A DNA stretch of 47,528 bases from Gammaproteobacteria bacterium (GTDB lineage Bacteria > Pseudomonadota > Gammaproteobacteria > Steroidobacterales > Steroidobacteraceae): positions 1 to 47,528 of the forward strand of contig VGUJ01000013.1 of the NCBI GenBank assembly GCA_016874235.1. The letters run 5' to 3'. The notes beneath the pieces were generated by a model. The model saw nothing but the letters and a program-made list of their open reading frames with translations. It did no database searches and was not told where the DNA came from. The position numbers were made by a program, and so were the translations under genes. This document shows positions 24,947 to 33,283 of this stretch, one piece after another (position 1 is the stretch's first letter; each line of letters opens with the position of its first letter).

Positions 24947-26485
24947 ATGACTTCGAACACCGATCGAGTGATGATCTTTGACACTACGTTGCGCGATGGT
25001 GAGCAATCGCCGGGCTGCAGCATGACGCAGTCCGAAAAGCTGCGAGTCGCGAAAGCCCTCGCAGAGCTCGGTGTCGATATCATCGAGGCTGGATTTCCCG
25101 CCGCCTCGCAGGGCGACTGGGACGCCGTGAACGCCGTCGCTCGGGAGGTTCGTGGGCCGATCATTTGCGGGCTTGCGCGCTGCGATCGTGCAGACATCGA
25201 AAAGGTAGCCTCCGCACTCGCCCCGGCCGAGAAGCGACGAATTCACGTGTTTCTCGCAACCAGCGCGATCCATCGAGAATTCAAACTGAACATGGCCAAG
25301 GATGAAATTATCCGACGAGCTGTCGAAGGCGTCAGGATCGCTCGCGAGTTTTGCGATGACGTGGAGTTTTCGCCCGAGGATGCCTCGCGCACGGAGGTGG
25401 AGTTCTTGGCGCAGGTGGTCGAGGCTGTCATCGACGCAGGCGCCACCACGGTGAACATTCCCGATACGGTGGGCTACACCGTCCCACACGAGTTCGCGGA
25501 ACTCTTCCGATATCTCCGCAAGAACGTGCCTAATATCGAGAAGGCTCGCCTCTCGGTGCATTGCCACGACGATCTTGGCATGGCCGTCGCCAACAGTCTC
25601 ACCGCAGTCGTCGCAGGCGCACGGCAAATCGAGTGCACCATCAACGGTATCGGCGAGCGCGCGGGAAACTGCTCGCTCGAAGAGATTGTCATGGCGCTGC
25701 GCACACGAGAGACGTTCTTTAACGCGACGACGAACATCCAATCGCAGCGTCTCTATCCGACGTCCCGACTGGTCGCAAGCATTACGGGCATGCCCATCCC
25801 GCGCAATAAGGCGGTGGTCGGCGAAAATGCGTTCGCACATGAGTCGGGTATTCATCAGCACGGCATGCTCAAACATGCGAGCACCTACGAAATCATGCGT
25901 CCGCAGGATGTCGGTCTCGCTCGATCGAGTTTGGTTCTCGGTAAGCATAGTGGACGTCACGCACTACGTGAGCGCGTCAAGGAATTAGGTTTCGAGCTCG
26001 AAGAAACAGAATTCGAGCGCGTCTTCACGGAATTCAAAGCTCTTGCAGATAAAAAGAAAGAGCTTTTCGACGGTGATATCGAGGCCCTCGTGCTGCGCGC
26101 AGAGGGTACCGAGTCGGGTCCTTGGACATTGTCGGTCTTGCGCACGACCTCGGAGGTCGATGGCGGCGGAAAAGCCACGGTCGCCCTGCTCAACGCTGAT
26201 GGCGCGAGGATCGAACGGAGCGCTTCAGGAGACGGACCCGTCGATGCTGCGTTCAAGGCGATCGAAGAGGCGACGGGAATCAAGCCTGCCCTGCAGAAGT
26301 TTGAACTGCGAAGCTTGACCGAGGGCGAGGATGCCCAAGGTGAGGCGGTGGTCTATGTCAACTTCAACGGGCGAAGCTACCGCGGCGCAAGCGCCACCAC
26401 CGATATCGTCGAGTCTGCGACGCGAGCATTTCTTGAAGTGATCAACCGCATTGAGCAGTCGCAACGCGCTCAGGTCGCTGCCTGA
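24947..26485 (+). CDS. leuA: 2-isopropylmalate synthase
   Basis: This 512-residue enzyme condenses acetyl-CoA with 2-ketoisovalerate, the first committed step of leucine synthesis. It shows FDTTLRDGEQSPGC at the N-terminus, the metal-binding HCHDDLGMAVANS, GIGERAGNC, the second-domain ENAFAHESGIHQHG and a C-terminal regulatory domain that usually confers leucine feedback. The ATG at 24947 has GGAG nine bases upstream. An upstream in-frame extension overlaps the end of ilvC and is rejected. Confidence 0.96.
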   Translation: MTSNTDRVMIFDTTLRDGEQSPGCSMTQSEKLRVAKALAELGVDIIEAGFPAASQGDWDAVNAVAREVRGPIICGLARCDRADIEKVASALAPAEKRRIHVFLATSAIHREFKLNMAKDEIIRRAVEGVRIAREFCDDVEFSPEDASRTEVEFLAQVVEAVIDAGATTVNIPDTVGYTVPHEFAELFRYLRKNVPNIEKARLSVHCHDDLGMAVANSLTAVVAGARQIECTINGIGERAGNCSLEEIVMALRTRETFFNATTNIQSQRLYPTSRLVASITGMPIPRNKAVVGENAFAHESGIHQHGMLKHASTYEIMRPQDVGLARSSLVLGKHSGRHALRERVKELGFELEETEFERVFTEFKALADKKKELFDGDIEALVLRAEGTESGPWTLSVLRTTSEVDGGGKATVALLNADGARIERSASGDGPVDAAFKAIEEATGIKPALQKFELRSLTEGEDAQGEAVVYVNFNGRSYRGASATTDIVESATRAFLEVINRIEQSQRAQVAA

Positions 26486-26512
26486 TCATTGGGATTTGAT
26501 AAGGAAGAATCG

Positions 26513-27922
<1,410 letters not shown>

Positions 27923-27931
27923 GCATCCAAC

Positions 27932-28507
27932 ATGACCATCACCACTATTCGTTCGCGTACCGTTGTCATGTCCTCGACTAACATCGATACCGATCAGATT
28001 GTACCGGCTCGATTCCTGACCACCACGTCGAAGGAAGGCTTGGGGAACGCCCTGTTTGCCGATTGGCGTTATGACGCGGGCGGTCGTCCACGTCCCGAGT
28101 TCGTCCTCAACAAGCCTGAGGCACAGGGATGCCGCATTTTGGTGGCGGGTCGCAATATCGGCTGCGGTTCATCGCGCGAGCACGCCCCCTGGGCGCTGGT
28201 CGATTACGGATTTCAAGCGGTCATCAGCAACGAGATCGCAGATATCTTCAAAAATAATTCGCTTAAGAACGGGCTGCTGCCAATTGTGGTAGACGACGCC
28301 ACGCACGCGTGGTTACTCCAAAATCCCGGTGTTGAAGTCGAAGTCGATCTCCGCGCCTCGACGCTGACGGTACCCGGTCGACCGGCGGTAGGCTTTCCCA
28401 TCGACCCTTTTGCGCGTGTGTGCTTGATGAACGGCGTCGACGAGCTGGGCTTTCTCTTGTCCAAGAACGGCGAGATTGAACAGTATGAGGCCCGTCGCCG
28501 AGCATGA
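27932..28507 (+). CDS. leuD: 3-isopropylmalate dehydratase small subunit
   Basis: This 191-residue swivel-domain subunit shows [13 protein letters not shown], the [13 protein letters not shown] motif and KNGLLPI. Length is normal. It completes the isomerase with LeuC, and its stop overlaps the leuB start by ATGA. Confidence 0.96.
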   Translation: MTITTIRSRTVVMSSTNIDTDQIVPARFLTTTSKEGLGNALFADWRYDAGGRPRPEFVLNKPEAQGCRILVAGRNIGCGSSREHAPWALVDYGFQAVISNEIADIFKNNSLKNGLLPIVVDDATHAWLLQNPGVEVEVDLRASTLTVPGRPAVGFPIDPFARVCLMNGVDELGFLLSKNGEIEQYEARRRA

Positions 28508-29559
28508 AAGCCCACATTGCGATCCTCGCCGGCGACGGCATTGGACCTGAAGTAACGGCTGAGGCCGTACGCATCCTTCGAGCGGTTGCCGAAAAGTTTG
28601 GGCACGCCTTCATCCTCGACGAACTCCCCTTTGGGGGCACCGCGATCGACGAGTTCAATGACGGCTTACCCGTTCACACGCTGAAGGGCTGCCTCGAAGC
28701 CGATGGAGTACTACTCGGCGCTATCGGCGGACCCAAGTGGGGGCCCACCGCTCCGGTTCGTCCGGAAACGGCCCTGCTGCGACTCCGCGCAGAGTTGGGC
28801 GTGTATGCGAATCTCCGACCGGTCGCGATTCAGCCTGCGCTGCTCGAGGCGTCCCCGATCAAACGAGAGTACATCGAGGGTGTCGATCTCGTCTTCGTGC
28901 GGGAACTGACTGGGGGAATCTACTTTGGGCGGAAAACCAAGCACGAAGATCGCGCGACAGACGAGTGTGCGTATTCCGTCGCCGAAGTCGAGCGGATCAC
29001 GAGAGTGGCCGGCCTACTGGCCAAGAAGCGTCGCGGTAAAGTTACGCAGGTCGATAAATCGAATGTCCTGGAGACCTCGCGTTTGTGGCGCGCCGTTAGC
29101 GAGCGAATCATTCGAGATGAGTTTTCGGGGGTTTCTATCGAGCACATGTTCGTCGACGCGGCCGCCATGCATCTCATTCGAAATCCGCGAAGTTTTGATG
29201 TTGTACTAACCGAGAATCTGTTTGGCGACATACTGACCGACGAGGCCGCCATGCTCGCCGGATCGCTCGGCATGCTGCCCTCTGCCGCATTGGGGGATAA
29301 CCGTCGGGGGCTCTACGAGCCGATACACGGATCAGCCCCCGACATTGCCGGTCGTGGCGTTGCCAATCCTTGTGGGACGATTTTGAGCGCGGCTTTACTG
29401 CTGCGTCATTCCCTAGACCTCGAAACAGAAGCTCGGGCAATTGAGGCGGCTGTCTCCAAGGCTTTGGCACATGGCGCCAGAACCGCGGACATCGCCCCGC
29501 GTGGCGCCTCCGCACTAACCACCCGCGCGATGGGCGATACAATTCTATCGGCGCTCTAA
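28504..29559 (+). CDS. leuB: 3-isopropylmalate dehydrogenase
   Basis: The 351-residue enzyme oxidatively decarboxylates 3-isopropylmalate with NAD. Family signatures are [10 protein letters not shown] at the N-terminus, substrate residues in [12 protein letters not shown] and [12 protein letters not shown], and the metal and cofactor region [13 protein letters not shown] followed by [12 protein letters not shown]. It is the last gene of the operon. The convergent metB ends only seven bases away with no obvious terminator between them. Confidence 0.96.
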   Translation: MKAHIAILAGDGIGPEVTAEAVRILRAVAEKFGHAFILDELPFGGTAIDEFNDGLPVHTLKGCLEADGVLLGAIGGPKWGPTAPVRPETALLRLRAELGVYANLRPVAIQPALLEASPIKREYIEGVDLVFVRELTGGIYFGRKTKHEDRATDECAYSVAEVERITRVAGLLAKKRRGKVTQVDKSNVLETSRLWRAVSERIIRDEFSGVSIEHMFVDAAAMHLIRNPRSFDVVLTENLFGDILTDEAAMLAGSLGMLPSAALGDNRRGLYEPIHGSAPDIAGRGVANPCGTILSAALLLRHSLDLETEARAIEAAVSKALAHGARTADIAPRGASALTTRAMGDTILSAL

Positions 29560-29566
29560 TCGAGGC

Positions 29567-30724
29567 TCAGTGAATCGCTTTTAAGCCCTGCTCGAGATCT
29601 CGCCGAAGATCCGACTCCGCTTCGATTCCCACCGACAGCCGCAGTAAACCATCGACTAATCCTGCGGTCGCTCTTGCTTCCGGCTCCATGGCCGCGTGAG
29701 TCATCGTGGGAGGGTGCGCGATCAGGCTCTCCACGCCGCCCAGCGACTCAGCAAGCGAGAACAACTCCAGCGACGAGACGAAACGTTCGACCGCCGGCGT
29801 CCCGCCATCGAGTTCGAGGGTAATGATGGATCCGAACCCTTTTTGCTGCCGTCGCGCGAGCTCGTGTCCGGGATGTGTCGCAAGCCCCGGGTAGTAGAGC
29901 GTCCTGATTCCTGGCCGTCGTGCGAGCCATGCCGCCAATGAATTCGCGTTCGCCTCGTGCAACGCCATTCGCGCGTGCAAGGTACGGAGTCCCCGAAGAG
30001 TCAAGAAACTATCGAAAGCGGAACCCGTCATACCAAGCGCATTCGCCCACCACGCAAGCTGCTGCGCGACATCCGCCTGCGCTGCGATCACCGCACCACC
30101 GACGACGTCGCTATGACCATTGATGTACTTGGTCGTCGAGTGAACAACGATATCCGCCCCCAGTTGAAGAGGATTTTGGAGGGCCGGAGACAAGAAGGTG
30201 TTGTCCACCGCCACCCGCGCGCCCGCGGCATGCGAAAGCTTGGAGACGGCCTCGATGTCGGTGATTCGGAGAAGTGGATTGCTTGGGGTTTCAATCCAAC
30301 ACAGTGCGACCGGTGTGTTGAATGCCGATTGCAGGGCCTGAGGGTCGCCAAAGTTTACGAAGTCGACGACAAAATCACCGCGGCGGTGCCAAGCCGAAAG
30401 CAAGCGGAACGTCCCGCCATAACAGTCGTGCGGCGCGATGATCCGCGAACCGCGAGGGAGGAGTTGCCCCACGAGCGCAATGGCGCCCATCCCTGAGCCG
30501 GTGATGACGGCGCCTTCGCCGCCCTCAAGCCCATTCAAGGCTTCGGCAAGAAGATCGCGTGTGGGGTTGCCCGAGCGCGAGTAGTCGTAGCGACCCTTCT
30601 CTCCAAAACGCGGAAACGCATACGTGGAACTAAGATGAACCGGCGGAACGACGGCACCCGTCAAGACGTCGGTTTCGAGGCCGGCCCTCACCGCCTGCGT
30701 TCTCGGATCTTTTTGACTCGTCAT
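29567..30724 (-). CDS. metB: Cystathionine gamma-synthase/O-acylhomoserine sulfhydrylase
   Basis: This 385-residue PLP enzyme of the Cys/Met metabolism family forms cystathionine (or homocysteine) from an O-acylhomoserine. It has YSRSGNPTRD, the SGMGAI region, WIETPSNPLL, the cofactor Asp in VAVDNTFLSP and the PLP lysine in HSTTKYINGHSD. It follows metX by 23 bases on the same strand and so is expected to be under the same SAM riboswitch transcript. Sulfhydrylase activity cannot be excluded from sequence. Confidence 0.92.
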   Translation of the reverse strand: MTSQKDPRTQAVRAGLETDVLTGAVVPPVHLSSTYAFPRFGEKGRYDYSRSGNPTRDLLAEALNGLEGGEGAVITGSGMGAIALVGQLLPRGSRIIAPHDCYGGTFRLLSAWHRRGDFVVDFVNFGDPQALQSAFNTPVALCWIETPSNPLLRITDIEAVSKLSHAAGARVAVDNTFLSPALQNPLQLGADIVVHSTTKYINGHSDVVGGAVIAAQADVAQQLAWWANALGMTGSAFDSFLTLRGLRTLHARMALHEANANSLAAWLARRPGIRTLYYPGLATHPGHELARRQQKGFGSIITLELDGGTPAVERFVSSLELFSLAESLGGVESLIAHPPTMTHAAMEPEARATAGLVDGLLRLSVGIEAESDLRRDLEQGLKAIH

Positions 30725-30747
30725 AGTTGGATCATCCCCGAAATCAT

Positions 30748-31818
30748 TTACGCGGTTGGCGGCAGCTCGGCGCTGAAAATCGCTTTAAGTGCATCATGTT
30801 CTTTTAAAAACGCGTCATGCCCGAATACCGACGAGATCTCATGAACGTGTGCGTTCGGCAGTCGCGAACACATCGACTGTATATCGACCGCCGGCACCAA
30901 CTGATCTTGCTTCACCGCAATGGCAACCACCGGAACTGAAATCTGATCGGGGTTGATTTGATGTAGATCAATCGATTCTGAGAGTGTCAGGAAGGAATCG
31001 GGTTGATAACGACGAGCATAGTCGACGCCTCGTGCCATCAGATAGTCCTCAACCGGAAACACAAAACGTCCGTCGCGAACCTCTGCTACCCCGGCGAACC
31101 GACTCGAAAACTCTTCCGCACTGCGGTAGGTCGACATGGCCAACGCCCGCGCAAGCTCGAGTCCCCGCTCAGGTTTACCCGACTCGACGCCGAAACGCAC
31201 GATTCGACGTTGGACGCTTCGCCACGCCGTCGACATGGGACTCGTGCGATCAGCCGCGCTGATGACCACCAATTTTTTCACTCGGTAGGCGTATTGCTCT
31301 GCGAACGCCAAGGCGACCATGCCACCGTACGACGCTCCAATGATCGCATCCAGCTGGTCAATTTGAAGGTGATTCAGGAGACGCAGGAGAAGCTCCCCCT
31401 GATCGTAGGTCGACACCGAGGGAAAGTCCCGACCGTCCTTTGGCCCGCTGGTCGCACCGCTTCCGCCAAGGTAATCGAAGGAAAGAATGCGATAGTGTTC
31501 GGCAGGCAAGGCCAGGCCCACCCCGACAACTTCCGACCACCAGCCAGAGTTCGGATCCTCACCTCGCGCAGCGAAGACCTTGCGATGAGCCGAGATGCCG
31601 CCCAGGGCGACCACAATCGGCGCAGACGGCGGGCCCGTTAGGCGCCAGCCAATTTTGAGGGTATCGACTCGTCCGCCGTGACGCAGGGGTAACGTCGTGA
31701 CCGATTCCAGCATCCCTTCGCGACAGTCGGAATAGACCTCGCCCCTCTCAACGGAGGCGCTCCCGGACCCGGATTTTTGATGAGTGGACGACGTCATGTA
31801 TGCCTCAAGATCGTTCAT
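30748..31818 (-). CDS. metX: MetX-family homoserine O-acyltransferase
   Basis: The 356-residue alpha/beta hydrolase should activate homoserine with an acyl group for methionine synthesis. The nucleophile serine is in GASYGGMVAL, and FGHDAFLKEHD holds the catalytic His. The oxyanion region reads VALGGISAHRK where many acetyltransferases have an LTG motif, so acetyl versus succinyl donor (and even serine as acceptor, known in this family) is not settled. The ATG at 31818 has GGGAGG six bases upstream. Both elements are embedded in the riboswitch (P4 and P1). The 54-codon upstream extension lies within the riboswitch and is rejected. Confidence 0.87.
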   Translation of the reverse strand: MNDLEAYMTSSTHQKSGSGSASVERGEVYSDCREGMLESVTTLPLRHGGRVDTLKIGWRLTGPPSAPIVVALGGISAHRKVFAARGEDPNSGWWSEVVGVGLALPAEHYRILSFDYLGGSGATSGPKDGRDFPSVSTYDQGELLLRLLNHLQIDQLDAIIGASYGGMVALAFAEQYAYRVKKLVVISAADRTSPMSTAWRSVQRRIVRFGVESGKPERGLELARALAMSTYRSAEEFSSRFAGVAEVRDGRFVFPVEDYLMARGVDYARRYQPDSFLTLSESIDLHQINPDQISVPVVAIAVKQDQLVPAVDIQSMCSRLPNAHVHEISSVFGHDAFLKEHDALKAIFSAELPPTA

Positions 31819-31929
31819 CTGACGCCTCCCTTTCGGGATTGCGCGGAGTTGGCACCTTAACCAGAGCTGGCGAGCTCTGGCGGTTGCCCCGGCGTCTATG
31901 GGCCTTTCCCTCAGCCGGTCTCGATGAAC
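31813..31929 (-). promoter_or_regulatory. SAM-I (S-box) type riboswitch overlapping the metX start
   Basis: The 117-base minus-strand RNA has the S-box layout. P1 is GTTCATC with GATGAAC, seven perfect pairs. P2 is closed by CCGGC/GCCGG with internal UGA, GGGAAAGGCCC and AUAGAC. GGCAACC follows, then P3 CCAGAGCT/AGCTCTGG, the conserved AAGGTGCCAACTCC, and P4 TCCC-GAAA-GGGA. The 3' strand of P1 contains the metX ATG (31818-31816), and the ribosome site GGGAGG is in the 3' side of P4. SAM binding would therefore hide start codon and ribosome site directly. No separate terminator is visible. Confidence 0.9.
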
Positions 31930-31935
31930 AGGTGG

Positions 31936-31965
31936 ATGATAATCCGCCGCCATGAGGAGAGTCAA
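31936..31965 (-). promoter_or_regulatory. Promoter of the metX-metB transcript
   Basis: TTGACT (31965-31960) and TATCAT (31941-31936) are separated by 18 bases, each one base from consensus. The start would be near 31929, exactly the first base of riboswitch helix P1. Confidence 0.7.
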
Positions 31966-31983
31966 CGGTCCGGTTGCCAAACT

Positions 31984-31992
31984 TGCTACAAT
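31984..31992 (+). promoter_or_regulatory. Extended -10 promoter of the yerC-his operon
   Basis: TGCTACAAT is an extended -10 element. Transcription would start near 31999, inside the adjacent palindrome, leaving a leader of about 42 bases before yerC. No clear -35 box is seen. Confidence 0.5.
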
Positions 31993-32013
31993 GTTCTAAC
32001 GTATTAAAACATT
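31990..32013. promoter_or_regulatory. Probable operator for the TrpR-like regulator
   Basis: AATGTTCTAA and TTAAAACATT form an inverted repeat matching at 9 of 10 positions around a central CGTA. It overlaps the -10 box and start of the yerC-his promoter. A second, looser pair, TAACGT (31997-32002) and ACGTTA (32017-32022), interleaves with it. Position directly before a TrpR-family gene suggests autoregulation of the his operon. Confidence 0.5.
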
Positions 32014-32040
32014 AGCACGTTAAATCACGCGGAAGATCAC

Positions 32041-32373
32041 ATGAAAACCCATGCTCGGCAATCGCCTCGACAAGAAGCCAAGGCGGAGCGCAATCTGTAT
32101 CAGGCCGTGCTAACCCTCCGATCCGTCGAGGAGTGCCGTGCGTTCTTCCGTGACCTCTGCACCCCGGCTGAGCTTCAAGCGATGTACGACCGGTGGGCCG
32201 TTGTCGAGTGGCTCGAGCGCGGTCTACCTTATCGCGAGATTCATAAGCTCACCGGCGTCAGCGTCACCACCATTACCCGAGTGGCGAGGTATGTCGGTTC
32301 CGGCAATGGCGGATACGACATCGCGGCACGCCGAGTGGCCAGCGCAAAGACTGCCCACTCAGCCGGTCGCTAA
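32041..32373 (+). CDS. TrpR/YerC-family transcriptional regulator
   Basis: The 110-residue protein matches the TrpR-related YerC/YecD family: an N-terminal helix bundle (LTLRSVEECRAFFRDLCTPA, then ELQAMYDRWAVVEWL) and a helix-turn-helix YREIHKLTGVSVTTITRVAR with the typical GGYD after it. It heads the histidine operon. Its stop codon lies within the ribosome site of hisG. By position and by family precedent for TrpR-like regulators next to amino acid operons, it probably senses histidine or a related signal and represses its own operon through the palindrome upstream. The ligand is inference. Confidence 0.85.
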   Translation: MKTHARQSPRQEAKAERNLYQAVLTLRSVEECRAFFRDLCTPAELQAMYDRWAVVEWLERGLPYREIHKLTGVSVTTITRVARYVGSGNGGYDIAARRVASAKTAHSAGR

Positions 32374-32383
32374 GGAGCACACC

Positions 32384-33283
32384 ATGGAAAAACCCTTGCG
32401 CCTCAAACTTGCCGTTCAAAAATCCGGTCGTCTGACCGAGCTGTCGACCGATTTACTGGTTCGATGTGGGTTGAAGTTCTCGCGTGCCAAGGATCAACTC
32501 CTCGGCTTCGGCGAGAACATGCCGCTCGATCTACTTTTTGTTCGTGACGATGACATTCCGGATTTAGTCGAGGAAGACGTGTGTGATCTCGGCCTCGTGG
32601 GCCTCAACGTCGTCGAAGAAAAGAAACTCGAACTGGCTGCCCGAGGATACTCTGCTCGATTCGAAATCCTTCGTTCACTCGACTTTGGTCGCTGCCGTCT
32701 GTCCATCGCTGTACCCGATGAAGTCATCTGGAACGGACCCTCCTCACTCGAAGGGCGTCGGATTGCCACGACCTATCCCTACGCATTGGCGAAGTGGCTG
32801 ACCGATCGTCGGATACGCGCCGAAATCGTGACGCTCTCTGGAGCCGTTGAAATCGCGCCGCGACTCGGCAGAGCGGACGCCATATGCGACCTCGTGTCGA
32901 CCGGTTCGACCCTTGAGGCCAATCGACTTCGCGAGGTCGAGGTGCTTCTTGAGAGTCACGCAGTGCTCGTACGAACGCCCGTCGAACTCCCCAAAGAGAA
33001 GTCCGACTGGGTAGCGCGCTTACTCATGCGTATCGACGGGGTTCAGCAAGTGCGCGAGAGCAAGTACATCATGCTACACGCGCCTCGCGCAGCGCTCCCG
33101 GCTATTCGAAGTCTTCTGCCTGGCAGCGAGTCTCCAACTATCATGCCTCTCGAGGGCAGCGCGGATAAGGTCGCGATTCATGCGGTATGCCGAGAAAACG
33201 TCTTCTGGGAAACGCTCGAGGCGCTTAAGACGGCAGGCGCCAGCTCTTTGCTGGTCCTTCCCGTCGAGAAAATGTTGGCATGA
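32384..33283 (+). CDS. hisG: ATP phosphoribosyltransferase, long form
   Basis: This 299-residue enzyme joins ATP and PRPP, the first and feedback-controlled step of histidine synthesis. It starts LRLKLAVQKSGRLTE, has the PRPP-binding ADAICDLVSTGSTLEAN and a C-terminal regulatory ACT-like domain, so it is the long, HisZ-independent form. AGGAG lies six bases before the ATG. The longer upstream frame overlaps yerC and is not used. Its stop overlaps the next start by ATGA. Confidence 0.95.
   Translation: MEKPLRLKLAVQKSGRLTELSTDLLVRCGLKFSRAKDQLLGFGENMPLDLLFVRDDDIPDLVEEDVCDLGLVGLNVVEEKKLELAARGYSARFEILRSLDFGRCRLSIAVPDEVIWNGPSSLEGRRIATTYPYALAKWLTDRRIRAEIVTLSGAVEIAPRLGRADAICDLVSTGSTLEANRLREVEVLLESHAVLVRTPVELPKEKSDWVARLLMRIDGVQQVRESKYIMLHAPRAALPAIRSLLPGSESPTIMPLEGSADKVAIHAVCRENVFWETLEALKTAGASSLLVLPVEKMLA

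Noticed and set aside
31819-31980. 54-codon N-terminal extension of metX
   Set aside because: It lies across the riboswitch and promoter, lacks family similarity, and a strong ribosome site precedes ATG 31818.
32138-32383. Long upstream extension of hisG
   Set aside because: It overlaps yerC in another frame. ATG 32384 has AGGAG and gives the normal N-terminus.
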